Positions 48,158 through 55,445 of a stretch of DNA of 64,000 nucleotides are shown piece by piece. How positions within the stretch are numbered: position 1 is the first letter of the stretch; each line of letters starts with the position of its first letter. The position numbers were made by a program, and so were the translations under genes. The stretch is from Desulfuromonadaceae bacterium (GTDB lineage Bacteria; Desulfobacterota; Desulfuromonadia; Desulfuromonadales; JAHYIW01): contig JAHYIW010000012.1 in the NCBI GenBank assembly GCA_019429445.1, positions 38,359 through 102,358 on the forward strand. The letters run 5' to 3'. The notes beneath the pieces are model-generated. The model had not been told where the DNA came from. It worked only from the letters and a program-made list of their open reading frames with translations, and ran no database searches.

Positions 48158-49474
48158 ATGGTCACTGTCGAAACAATAAAAAAGAAGCAGGCAAAAATTG
48201 CACTCGTCGGTCTGGGCTACGTCGGTCTGCCGCTGGCAGCGGCCTTCGGCAAGGTTGTCGAGGTGCTGGGCTTCGATATTAATGACAAGAAAATTGCTGA
48301 ACTCAGACGTGGTTATGATGCCACCGGCGAACTTTCGGCGCAACAACTGGCGGCGACGCGCATCGATTATACCCTTGACCCGGCACGTTTAAAGGAAGCC
48401 CGTTTTTTCATTGTCACCGTACCCACGCCGATTGATGAGCATCGTCGCCCCGACCTGCGTCCCGTCGAATCGGCGGCACGCACGATTGGCCGCAATCTGA
48501 TGCCGGGATCTATCGTTGTCTTTGAGTCGACCGTCTACCCCGGCGTGACCGAGGAGATCTGTGTGCCAATTCTGGAGACCGAATCGGGTCTGCAATGCGG
48601 GGTCGACTTCAAGGTTGGCTATTCCCCCGAGCGGATTAACCCGGGGGATAAAGTGCACACCGTCGACAAAATCGTCAAGGTTGTTTCCGGGCAAGATGAA
48701 GAAGCTCTTGAGACGATTGCCAGTGTCTACGCGTTGGTGGTAACCGCCGGGGTGCACCGTGCAACGTCGATCAAAGTGGCCGAGGCCGCCAAGGTTATCG
48801 AGAACACCCAGCGCGATCTCAATATCGCCCTCATGAACGAACTGGCGATTATTTTCGGCAAGCTTGGTATTTCGACCCGGGACGTTCTTGCGGCAGCAGG
48901 CACCAAATGGAATTTCCTCAACTTCACGCCAGGTTTGGTCGGTGGGCACTGTATCGGTGTTGATCCCTACTACCTCACCTTTAAAGCCGAAGAGATTGGT
49001 TATCACCCGCAGGTTATTCTCGCCGGTCGGCGCATTAACGACAGCATGGGCAAGTATGTCGCGGAGCATACCGTCAAGAAGCTCATTCATTGCGGGAAAG
49101 CTGTCCGGGGTTCCCGCGTGCTGGTGTTGGGCTTGACCTTCAAGGAAAACGTCCCGGACATACGCAACTCCAAGGTGATCGACATTATCCGCGAATTGCA
49201 GGATTATGGCGTCGAGGTACTCGTTACGGATCCTTGTGCAGATGCCGCAGAGGCACGCCACGAATATGATCTGCAACTAATCGATGTGGAAGCTGTCGGC
49301 AGGGTCGATGCGGTCGTGTGGGCAGTGGCCCATGAACAGTTTCGGGAACGCTTTACTCCTGCAGCGCTCAAACAGATTTGCTGTAATGATGGCTGCGGCG
49401 TAGTGGTGGATGTCAAGGGCGTGCTTTCCAGGGGAGCGGTAGAAAAAGAGGGGCTGGCGTATTGGGGGCTGTAG
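48158..49474 (+). CDS. UDP-N-acetylhexosamine 6-dehydrogenase (TviB/WbpO-like nucleotide-sugar dehydrogenase)
   Basis: The 438-residue enzyme oxidises C6 of a UDP-hexosamine twice to a uronate. The N-terminal NAD-binding motif is GLGYVGLPLAAAFG at about residues 18-31, the catalytic-site segments are ESTVYPGVTEE and VGGHCIGVDPYYL with the nucleophilic Cys, and the C-terminal domain has GLTFKENVPDIRNSK. It would supply an acidic sugar, for example UDP-GalNAcA or GlcNAcA, to the capsule. GAGAAGGA precedes the ATG. Confidence 0.92.
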   Translation: MVTVETIKKKQAKIALVGLGYVGLPLAAAFGKVVEVLGFDINDKKIAELRRGYDATGELSAQQLAATRIDYTLDPARLKEARFFIVTVPTPIDEHRRPDLRPVESAARTIGRNLMPGSIVVFESTVYPGVTEEICVPILETESGLQCGVDFKVGYSPERINPGDKVHTVDKIVKVVSGQDEEALETIASVYALVVTAGVHRATSIKVAEAAKVIENTQRDLNIALMNELAIIFGKLGISTRDVLAAAGTKWNFLNFTPGLVGGHCIGVDPYYLTFKAEEIGYHPQVILAGRRINDSMGKYVAEHTVKKLIHCGKAVRGSRVLVLGLTFKENVPDIRNSKVIDIIRELQDYGVEVLVTDPCADAAEARHEYDLQLIDVEAVGRVDAVVWAVAHEQFRERFTPAALKQICCNDGCGVVVDVKGVLSRGAVEKEGLAYWGL

Positions 49475-49562
49475 CTTGCCGGGATATTCTCCCAGGTCGT
49501 CAGCCGGGGAAACATGGTTTCTCTCTTTTCCAGAGTGCATAGTGACCGATGATGACAAGTAA

Positions 49563-49766
49563 TTTTTTGAAACCTCCCTGATTGCGCAGGCCCAGGCGTC
49601 GATGTTGGATGAAGTTCGCGACTCCCTGCTTGCAGGTAAAAAACTGACGCGACTGGAGCAGAACGGAGTGCTGCATGCGTTGCAGATTCTTGTTAAAAAT
49701 GCCATCGGCAAAGCAAAGCAGATTCTCAAGGCCACAAAAGCAAACGAACAGCTTTTTTTAGGTTAA
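49563..49766 (+). pseudogene. Truncated HEPN (HepT-like) gene remnant
   Basis: The open frame reads FFETSLIAQAQASMLDEVRD and later ALQILVKNAIGKAKQILK, which matches ASMQILIENAIGKARRILK of the second HEPN toxin. The frame has an upstream stop at 49560-49562 and ends where the repeat element begins (from about 49735), so both the N-terminal start and the Rx4HxY half are lost. The paired MNT gene is gone. It shows that another module once lay here. Confidence 0.75.
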
Positions 49767-49843
49767 CCCCCGAGTCTTGATGCTGGTTTTAAGGTTTTGC
49801 CGTCATCCGTCCTTATCCGCCCTTATCCGCCTCTATCAGCGGC
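49735..49843. repeat. Inverted-repeat element, copy B
   Basis: This copy shares AAAAGCAAAC, AACAGCTTTTTT, AGGTTAACCC, CGAGTCTTGAT and TTTTGCCGTCATCCG with copy A at 47553-47665 and ends ATCAGCGGC. Its left terminal repeat is missing, replaced by the remnant HEPN gene, so it is a truncated copy or marks the insertion junction. Confidence 0.85.
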
Positions 49844-50028
49844 AAAAAAAAATTTGTCGGTTGTTGAGACCCCGAGACCTCTGCCCGGCAATTCCAGGGT
49901 TTTTAGGTGCAAGGAGAAAAGATTGATATCTTGATCCTTCGAGCAGTAAACCGGACGTGGCGGAACCGCGAAAAGAGATTGTCATCACGCGTTCTTTCTG
50001 GTAGGTTTCCCCCTTTAAGAAATGTCTG

Positions 50029-51609
50029 ATGGGTTGGAGGAGAGTCTGCGTGCTTCTGTTGCGATTGTTGCTGTTGTTCTTCGTTGTAGCCTTGCCGTTG
50101 TCCGTCGTAGAGAGTGCGTCAGCGGCGCCCCCGTCCACAATAACCCCCCTTGACAGCTGGGTTTATCCAGCGCTGGACAAGCTGTCCGGTCTTGGACTGA
50201 TTCAAACAACATTCCAGGGAACTCGTCCCTATACGCGAAATGAAGTCGCCCGTCAGATCAACGAAGGGCTGACTCGCCTGACCCTCATTGACTCACCCCA
50301 GATCGGTCGGGAGCTGCTCTTCCGACTCGAACGGGATTATTGCACCGAACTACGTGCACTGGAGCATCCTGAACGCCCCGCCAGCAGTTATTTCGTGCCG
50401 CTTCGCGAGTTCAGCGCACAATATCGCTATCAGGAAGGGCGTGATGTCGCGATTGTTGGTGCCGGTGTCGTGGCGGCACAGTTCCCTTTGAATGTCAATA
50501 ACGACGGGATATCCTACAGTGAACACAATAATGCCCAACTGACGTTCTCAGCGGATACCCGTCTCGGCTCGTTCGGCCTTTTGTCTCTGCGTCCGCAGTT
50601 GCTCATCGTTGACAACGGTCGCAAAAAAGCTTCAACTGACGTGTCCTTACGTAACGGTCGTGTTGCCACTCAACTGGGCGCTTTTGAAATCTCACTCGGA
50701 CGCCAGTCACTCTGGTGGGGGCCGGGGCGGCACGGTGCTCTGGTGCTGAGCAATAATGCCCAGCCGCTTGACATGTTGCGGATCACCAACCCCAGTCCCA
50801 TCCGTTTACCCTGGTTCCTGAAATATCTCGGTCGATTCAAACTGGATCTGTTCTGGAGTCGGCTGGAGGCGGAGCGGGTCGTCCCGAAACCGTATTTTTC
50901 CGGGGTCAGAATGGCGTTGCAACCTGTGGACTGGTTCACGTTGGGCGCGTCACGCGGAATTATGTTCGGCGGGGAAGGGCGCCCCGGTGTCGGCGGGGCC
51001 GATTTTTTAACGATTATCAGCGGAAAGAACCTTTCTGGTGGTGAAGATACCAGCAATTCCGTCGCAGCGGTTGATTTTCGGCTTAAATTCCCGTTTATGT
51101 GGGGGGTTGAATTCTACGGTGAAGCCGGTGGAGAAGATGAAGCCGGCGGTTGGTTGGCGAACTCCGCCAGGTTGGCGGGCTTTTATTTTCCGCGCATCGA
51201 ACCGAGTGGCCGGTTGTCGCTTCGGCTGGAATATGCGGACCTGTCGCATATCGATGACAATTCGCCGATGTGGTACCGCCACGGAATCTACCGGTCGGGA
51301 TACACTTACGAGGGCAAATTACTCGGCCACCATGCCGGAGGGGGGACGAACGATTATTTTGCCGAATTGGTTTGCTTTTTGCCCGGCGAGTCTAAAGTGG
51401 TTTTAAGCTACAATTATGAACGCCGCGGCAGTGATCGTCCCATCCAGGAAAAGCATCATCAGGGCGTGGTTGAAATAGGAAAAACAGTAGGGCGGTTTTT
51501 GAGCTTGTCTTTAGATGGGAGAATAAATAAAATCAACAATTCAGGTTTTGTTGACGGTGCCGGTCGGACCGATTGGCTGGTGACTGTTGGCGGTGCAATT
51601 TTCTTTTAA
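50029..51609 (+). CDS. Capsule assembly Wzi family outer-membrane protein (second paralogue)
   Basis: The 526-residue protein has a hydrophobic signal sequence (LLLRLLLLFFVVALPLSVV) and the Wzi features of the first paralogue: DSWVYPALDKLSGLG, PYTRNEVARQ, GRQSLWWGPGRHGALVLSNN, then MLRITNPSP and SGGEDTSNSVAAVDF. It is clearly a paralogue of the gene at 39831-41351. The start could instead be GTG at 50050, where TTGGAGGAG stands at 50033-50041; the ATG at 50029 has a poorer site. Its job is probably surface attachment of capsule. It is followed by short modules rather than export genes. Confidence 0.87.
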   Translation: MGWRRVCVLLLRLLLLFFVVALPLSVVESASAAPPSTITPLDSWVYPALDKLSGLGLIQTTFQGTRPYTRNEVARQINEGLTRLTLIDSPQIGRELLFRLERDYCTELRALEHPERPASSYFVPLREFSAQYRYQEGRDVAIVGAGVVAAQFPLNVNNDGISYSEHNNAQLTFSADTRLGSFGLLSLRPQLLIVDNGRKKASTDVSLRNGRVATQLGAFEISLGRQSLWWGPGRHGALVLSNNAQPLDMLRITNPSPIRLPWFLKYLGRFKLDLFWSRLEAERVVPKPYFSGVRMALQPVDWFTLGASRGIMFGGEGRPGVGGADFLTIISGKNLSGGEDTSNSVAAVDFRLKFPFMWGVEFYGEAGGEDEAGGWLANSARLAGFYFPRIEPSGRLSLRLEYADLSHIDDNSPMWYRHGIYRSGYTYEGKLLGHHAGGGTNDYFAELVCFLPGESKVVLSYNYERRGSDRPIQEKHHQGVVEIGKTVGRFLSLSLDGRINKINNSGFVDGAGRTDWLVTVGGAIFF

Positions 51610-51766
51610 GGGAGGCTCCCCTTGCGATGTCCATTATCCATATTTAGCACATTTATCTGCGTCTAATTTCTTTTCTTAGATTTTTTTTTTGCAGATACAG
51701 CGTTAATTTTAGAAATTTGTTAGAAAGCAATGTTATGGCTGATGGCTTTGGCGAAGGAGTGGTCAC

Positions 51767-51931
51767 ATGCAAAAAGACCATTTGGAAATCATCCTCGCAG
51801 ATATGAACAGCAAATTCGATCTGCTGCTCGAAGGGCATGCCGGCCTTCGCGATGAGATCCGCGAAACACGCACAGAATTGACCAATAAAAAAATCATGCA
51901 TGAGGTGACGTGGGAAAAATACGGAAAATAA
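51767..51931 (+). CDS. Small coiled-coil protein, family copy 2 (short)
   Basis: This 54-residue ORF (ATG at 51767, GAAGGAG upstream) reads MQKDHLEIILADMNSKFDLL and continues LEGHAGLRDEIRETRTELTN. It closely matches the N-terminus of the protein at 47733 (YLEVVLEDINSKFDLVLEGH) but stops after about half of that length. It may be a truncated family member or a functional short form. The function is unknown. Confidence 0.65.
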   Translation: MQKDHLEIILADMNSKFDLLLEGHAGLRDEIRETRTELTNKKIMHEVTWEKYGK

Positions 51932-51976
51932 ATCTGTCCGTTTTTTTCTCAGGTTTTCCACCGAAGAGCAACAGGA

Positions 51977-52060
51977 CGCAGATAAGATCTGAAAGTGCTT
52001 GATTTTAAACAACAATCTTATGGTTCAGATCAATCAGCCGTTATCAGATTTGAGCAGCGG
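51977..52060. repeat. Possible degenerate copy of the inverted-repeat element
   Basis: GCAGATAAGATCTGAAA near the left and CGTTATCAGATTTGAGCAGCGGC near the right resemble the ends of the elements at 46583 and 47553 in inverted orientation. The similarity is short, so this is a tentative call. Confidence 0.3.
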
Positions 52061-52087
52061 CCAAATGTGCCACGAAGAGGTTTCGAT

Positions 52088-52381
52088 ATGGAAAAAGAAC
52101 AGACATTGAAAGTTCTTTCCCGACACTTCGAAGAGATTCGCCACAGATTTGGTGTCGAATCTCTGGCCTTCTTTGGTTCTGTCGCCAGAGGCGGGGCACG
52201 ACCAGACAGCGATCTGGACGTTCTGGTGACCTTTAAACAAGCGCCAGGGTTGTTCGGATTTCTGGAATTGAAACATTATCTTGAACAGCTTATGTCTTGC
52301 CCCGTCGATCTTGTGACGGAAAAGGCGCTTAAAAAGCAGTTGAAAGAAGAAATCCTTCGGCAGGCCATCCGTGTCCACTAG
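52088..52381 (+). CDS. MNT-type nucleotidyltransferase antitoxin, third copy
   Basis: The 97-residue minimal nucleotidyltransferase has FFGSVARGGARPDSDLDVLV with the GS motif and the DLD pair, and CPVDLVTEKAL with the third acidic residue. It is the common short MNT type. The ATG at 52088 has AGAGG upstream. Its end overlaps the start of a HEPN frame at 52371 that is broken by a frameshift, so it is an antitoxin without an intact toxin. Confidence 0.88.
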   Translation: MEKEQTLKVLSRHFEEIRHRFGVESLAFFGSVARGGARPDSDLDVLVTFKQAPGLFGFLELKHYLEQLMSCPVDLVTEKALKKQLKEEILRQAIRVH

Positions 52382-52530
52382 ATTCTGGTACGTGCGCATT
52401 GAGGACATTCTTGAGGCCATCAATGCCATTGAGGACTATACCATCCGGGATGGACTTTGCCGCTTGGGAAAAGGATCGTAAAACGATCGATGCCGTTATT
52501 CGAAACTGTGAAATCATCGGTGAAGCTAAC
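52371..52530 (+). pseudogene. Frameshifted and truncated HEPN (DUF86) gene
   Basis: A GTG at 52371 opens a frame reading VSTRFWYVRIEDILEAINAI and EDYTIRDG, typical of HepT-type DUF86 proteins, but it stops after about 35 codons. The continuation, MDFAAWEKDRKTIDAVIRN and then CEIIGEANS, is in another frame. The frameshift lies at about 52440-52460. The second half, with the Rx4HxY motif, is absent. The partner of the MNT gene at 52088 is therefore dead. Confidence 0.85.
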
Positions 52531-52582
52531 AGCGTCCCCACCGGACATGGTTCTCCTGTATGTGAATTTGAGAGGTGTCATC

Positions 52583-52813
52583 ATGGAAAGAATCATTAAT
52601 ATCCACATTGAAAAACTACCTGAAGGTTTATATCTTGCGACTTCTGATGACGTCCAGGGGTTGGTGGCCCAAGGCAGAACCGTTGCAGAAGTAATGGAAA
52701 TAGCAAGGGATGTTGCGCGTAGACTTCTGGAAGCACAGGATGAACGTAAAAAATCTCTGAAGTTACCACCGCTAAAGAAACGTTTTGATCTTCAACTTGT
52801 TATCGGCAATTAA
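52583..52813 (+). CDS. HicB-family antitoxin (DUF1902-like)
   Basis: The 76-residue protein has the partially degraded RNase-H fold of HicB: MERIINIHIEKLPEGLYLAT, then SDDVQGLVAQGRTVAEVMEI, and ARDVARRLLEAQ. The ATG at 52583 has AGAGG upstream; the longer frame from 52457 runs through the HEPN remnant. It lies one base before a HicA-type toxin gene. Together they form a type II toxin-antitoxin module with the antitoxin first. Confidence 0.85.
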   Translation: MERIINIHIEKLPEGLYLATSDDVQGLVAQGRTVAEVMEIARDVARRLLEAQDERKKSLKLPPLKKRFDLQLVIGN

Positions 52814-52814
52814 C

Positions 52815-53039
52815 ATGGGTCGGCTGGCAGGGTTCAGGTATCGTGAGATCATCAAACGCCTCAAGCAATTTGGTTTCGAATTCGATCGTCAGGCCGCAGG
52901 CAGCCATGAGGTGTGGTTTAATGCAACCACAAACCGTTACACAACTATTCCGAATCACACTGGCGATATGCCCGAGGGGACTCTGAAGGCAATCTTGAAG
53001 CAGGCTGGAATTGAGCCGGAACAATTTATGAAAAAGTAA
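52815..53039 (+). CDS. HicA-family mRNA interferase toxin
   Basis: The 74-residue protein has the HicA double-stranded RNA-binding fold: RYREIIKRLKQFGFEFDRQA, the catalytic His in GSHEVWFN, TIPNHTGDMPEGTLKAIL and KQAGIEPEQF. The start at 52815 lies one base after the HicB stop; an in-frame ATG at 52785 would overlap HicB. HicA cleaves mRNA when free of HicB. Confidence 0.9.
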   Translation: MGRLAGFRYREIIKRLKQFGFEFDRQAAGSHEVWFNATTNRYTTIPNHTGDMPEGTLKAILKQAGIEPEQFMKK

Positions 53040-53457
53040 CTGTCGAGTTAGAGCGTTGTTGATTTATTAAAAGGTGCCTGTCCCCCTCGAAGGTTTCCAG
53101 ACTATAGCTTTTATTTTGCTCCAGCTTAATCGGTTCTTTGTGCCACTTTACTCTAAAAAGGGTTTGCCCTTCTTTGCGGCGCGAGCAAGCTTTTTTGACT
53201 GTAAAGGTCCCTCGACCAAGAAAGAGCTGAATAGTTACATTTTGTCTTAAAGATTGACAAAATCATCACTGAAGTGACAGCGCATCCGGCTGATACTGAG
53301 GCGCATGATGATGGGGGGGCTGGTGAAAGAGAGTTGAAGGGTGGAAGGGGTTCAAGCGGTTTTCGTCCGAATCAAGAAAAAGTTAGTTAACTTTTTAGAA
53401 TGTCCCCCTGGATTTCCCTGGCTCAGGCGTTAGTAGGACGTAAATTCGGAGACCGAA
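53040..53457. other. Decayed intergenic region
   Basis: These 418 bases have no intact ORF of note. A remnant of the small coiled-coil gene family is at 53250-53337. The flanks, with GGTGCCTGTCCCCC at about 53071 and AATGTCCCCCTGG at about 53399, look like debris of mobile DNA. Confidence 0.5.
53250..53337 (+). pseudogene. 3' remnant of a small coiled-coil family gene
   Basis: The frame starting AAGATTGACAAAATC reads KIDKIITEVTAHPADTEAH and ends GERELK with a stop. It matches the C-terminal DTEAHHG...VKES of the protein at 47733 with one short frameshift. The 5' part is missing. Confidence 0.65.
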
Positions 53458-53781
53458 ATGGACGAGAAAGATAAGAAGTTTATTGAAGATTTATTTGTTA
53501 AGCAAACAGAACAATTTCAGCAGTATATCGGCATAATGGCTGAAAATATTGATCATAAATTAGCTTTGGTTGCCGAAGGGCATCAAATGCTTTCGGAGAA
53601 GTTGGATCGAGTTGAATCGAGCCTGGTCTTGAAGATCAACACCGTCGAGAAGAACTTGTCGGCACGGCTCGATGACGTCGCTGTCGATCTTAAGTCACAC
53701 CGGACCGATACCGAGGCGCATCATGGCGGGGTGTATCTGGTCAAGGAGAACAGAAGGGTGTTTCTCTGGCCAACTTGGTAA
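53458..53781 (+). CDS. Small coiled-coil protein, family copy 3
   Basis: The 107-residue protein starts MDEKDKKFIEDLFVKQTEQF, has a helical coiled-coil body (LDRVESSLVLKINTVEKNLS) and the family tail DTEAHHGGVYLVKE. A different ending (NRRVFLWPTW) follows the tail, so the 3' end is probably fused to unrelated sequence. The body differs more from copies 1 and 2 than those do from each other. The function is unknown. Confidence 0.72.
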   Translation: MDEKDKKFIEDLFVKQTEQFQQYIGIMAENIDHKLALVAEGHQMLSEKLDRVESSLVLKINTVEKNLSARLDDVAVDLKSHRTDTEAHHGGVYLVKENRRVFLWPTW

Positions 53782-53824
53782 CCTGGGAGCCCGAACCCAC
53801 TCTTGCCCCCAGATTCGCAGAAGA

Positions 53825-53977
53825 ATGCCCATCAAATTGGTCAGCAAGCTGCTGACCAGTTGCCATGGTTTCATATCGTCAGGTCGTATAGAATCGATTC
53901 CCGAAGATTTGCAAGGGAGCTTGCCTTCCATTGAGCAGATTGAGGCTGAATTGAGTGACCATGGTGAGGTGAAATGA
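53825..53977 (+). pseudogene. Unidentified C-terminal gene remnant coupled to the pseG remnant
   Basis: The frame ends SIPEDLQGSLPSIEQIEAEL and then SDHGEVK, with its TGA overlapping the ATG of the pseG remnant (AAATGA). This overlap suggests the end of a lost gene of a sugar-biosynthesis operon. I do not recognise the family and place the left boundary only roughly. Confidence 0.35.
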
Positions 53978-54072
53978 AGATCGTTTTTCGCGTTGACGTC
54001 TCACTCCAAATAGATAGCAGCCATGTCATGCGTTGCCTGACTCTGGCCGATGTTTATTGGGTTTTAACTTAG
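53974..54072 (+). pseudogene. Remnant of pseG-like UDP-sugar hydrolase (pseudaminic acid pathway)
   Basis: The 32-codon frame begins MKIVFRVDVSLQIDSSHVMR and continues CLTLADVYWVLT before a stop. This matches the N-terminus of PseG (MRVDxSxxIGxGHVMRCLTLA), with the GSGH motif degraded to DSSH. The rest of the gene is gone; the AT-rich flippase gene begins within 65 bases. It marks the left junction of the foreign block. Confidence 0.7.
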
Positions 54073-54135
54073 CAACTTCTCAACCTGAAGCCTGACCCCG
54101 AGGGTGACCTTTTTATATTGTATGAGACGGGTTTT

Positions 54136-55440
54136 ATGATGGTTAAAAGAAGTGGGGCTGCATTTAGAGCTGTTTCATATTTATGGTTGGGCTCTATCTT
54201 GGGTGCCGGTTGCGCATTTCTGACACAAATTGTTCTTGCACGTAAACTTGGCCCGGAAAAATATGGGATTTTTGCATCTTCACTCAGCATGATCATGCTG
54301 ATTTCTCCATTAGCTGGATTTGGTATCGCTCAATATTGGCTAAAGATTTTTGGACAAGAAGGTTGGCGTGCAATGCGCTGGCTTCAGGGTTCATTTAAAT
54401 TTATTTTCTTAAGTACAATAAGTGTTATATTAATTATAATAATATGGTCAATGATAGGTCCACACGATAAATTAACAGCAATTATTTTAATAATGTTAAG
54501 TATGCATGTATTAGGACAAGTTTCAATTGAATTAGTAAGTGTAAAATTTCAACTTGAAGAAAATTATATGAATTTATCATTTTTTCAGGTTCTTCCACAC
54601 GCAATTCGTTTAATTTTTATAGTTTCGCTTTCCTATTTTTCAACGAGTTTTAATTTTATTAAATTATCTGCTTATTCTTATGTATTTGTATCATTATTAT
54701 TTTTTATTTTTAGTAGTTTTTTATTGTTTAGAATGTATAAAGGAATTTTTTTACTAAAAGGGCATTCAATACATTCTTTTCATGATGAACAGATTAAATA
54801 TATTATTCCAAATATATTTAACGTTGTTAAGCAATCTTGGCCATTCGGTGTCGCAGCATTGTTTCATCTTATATATTTTCAAAGTGATATTATTTTGTTG
54901 AAGTATATGAAAAATGCAGAAATTGCAGGAATTTATAATGTTGCGTTTACAGTAATGCTTGCTGTTTATATGCTCCCGAGTGTAATTTATCAAAAATTTT
55001 TATTGCCAAAAATGCACCGTTGGGCACACCAGGATAGAAAATTTTTTTACAGAGTATACCGACAAGGAAATTTAGCTATGCTATTTTTGGGAGTAATAGC
55101 AATGGTTTCTATTTGGTTGTTAGCACCTTGGGGAGTTGTTTTCCTGTTTTCAGAGACTTATCAGGAAGCTACTAATTTATTGATGGTACTGTCTGTATCT
55201 GCGCCTATTATTTTTGTTGCAAGCAGTGTAGGAGCGACATTGGTTACGCAAGAACATATGATGATTAAAGTTAAATGTATGGGAGTAGTTGCTGGAGTTA
55301 ATATATTTCTCAATATCTTATTAATACCAATCTATGGGGCGCTAGGTGCCGCCATTGCTACTATATTTAGTAATTGTATTTTATTGTCAATTTATTATTA
55401 TTTTGCAGAAAAAGTAGTTTTTTTATCTGATAGAAATTAA
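54136..55440 (+). CDS. Wzx-type polysaccharide flippase
   Basis: The 434-residue protein has about 12-14 hydrophobic segments (YLWLGSILGAGCAFLTQIVL, FGVAALFHLIYFQSDIILL, VAGVNIFLNILLIPIYG) and the motif ARKLGPEKYGIF common to the polysaccharide biosynthesis/MATE-like flippases. It would move lipid-linked repeat units across the inner membrane. The start is ATG at 54136 (GAGACGGG upstream) or the TTG at 54118. From about 54400 the sequence is extremely AT-rich, unlike the capsule genes before it. Confidence 0.88.
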   Translation: MMVKRSGAAFRAVSYLWLGSILGAGCAFLTQIVLARKLGPEKYGIFASSLSMIMLISPLAGFGIAQYWLKIFGQEGWRAMRWLQGSFKFIFLSTISVILIIIIWSMIGPHDKLTAIILIMLSMHVLGQVSIELVSVKFQLEENYMNLSFFQVLPHAIRLIFIVSLSYFSTSFNFIKLSAYSYVFVSLLFFIFSSFLLFRMYKGIFLLKGHSIHSFHDEQIKYIIPNIFNVVKQSWPFGVAALFHLIYFQSDIILLKYMKNAEIAGIYNVAFTVMLAVYMLPSVIYQKFLLPKMHRWAHQDRKFFYRVYRQGNLAMLFLGVIAMVSIWLLAPWGVVFLFSETYQEATNLLMVLSVSAPIIFVASSVGATLVTQEHMMIKVKCMGVVAGVNIFLNILLIPIYGALGAAIATIFSNCILLSIYYYFAEKVVFLSDRN

Positions 55441-55445
55441 TCAAT

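Larger units (their letters stand above)
49475..50028. other. Decayed intergenic region with HEPN remnant and repeat
   Basis: No intact gene is present. The region holds a HEPN gene remnant (49563-49766), a copy of the inverted-repeat element (49735-49843) and about 180 bases of unassigned sequence before the second Wzi gene. Confidence 0.65.

Noticed and set aside
47553..49843. Possible CRISPR array from repeated sequence
   Set aside because: The repeats occur only two to four times at irregular spacing, with long units and terminal inverted repeats, and there are no cas genes. They are interspersed elements.
53672..53977. 101-codon ORF overlapping the third coiled-coil gene
   Set aside because: The first half is an out-of-frame translation of the coiled-coil gene. 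Only the last part, coupled to the pseG remnant, may be a gene end, and I list just that.
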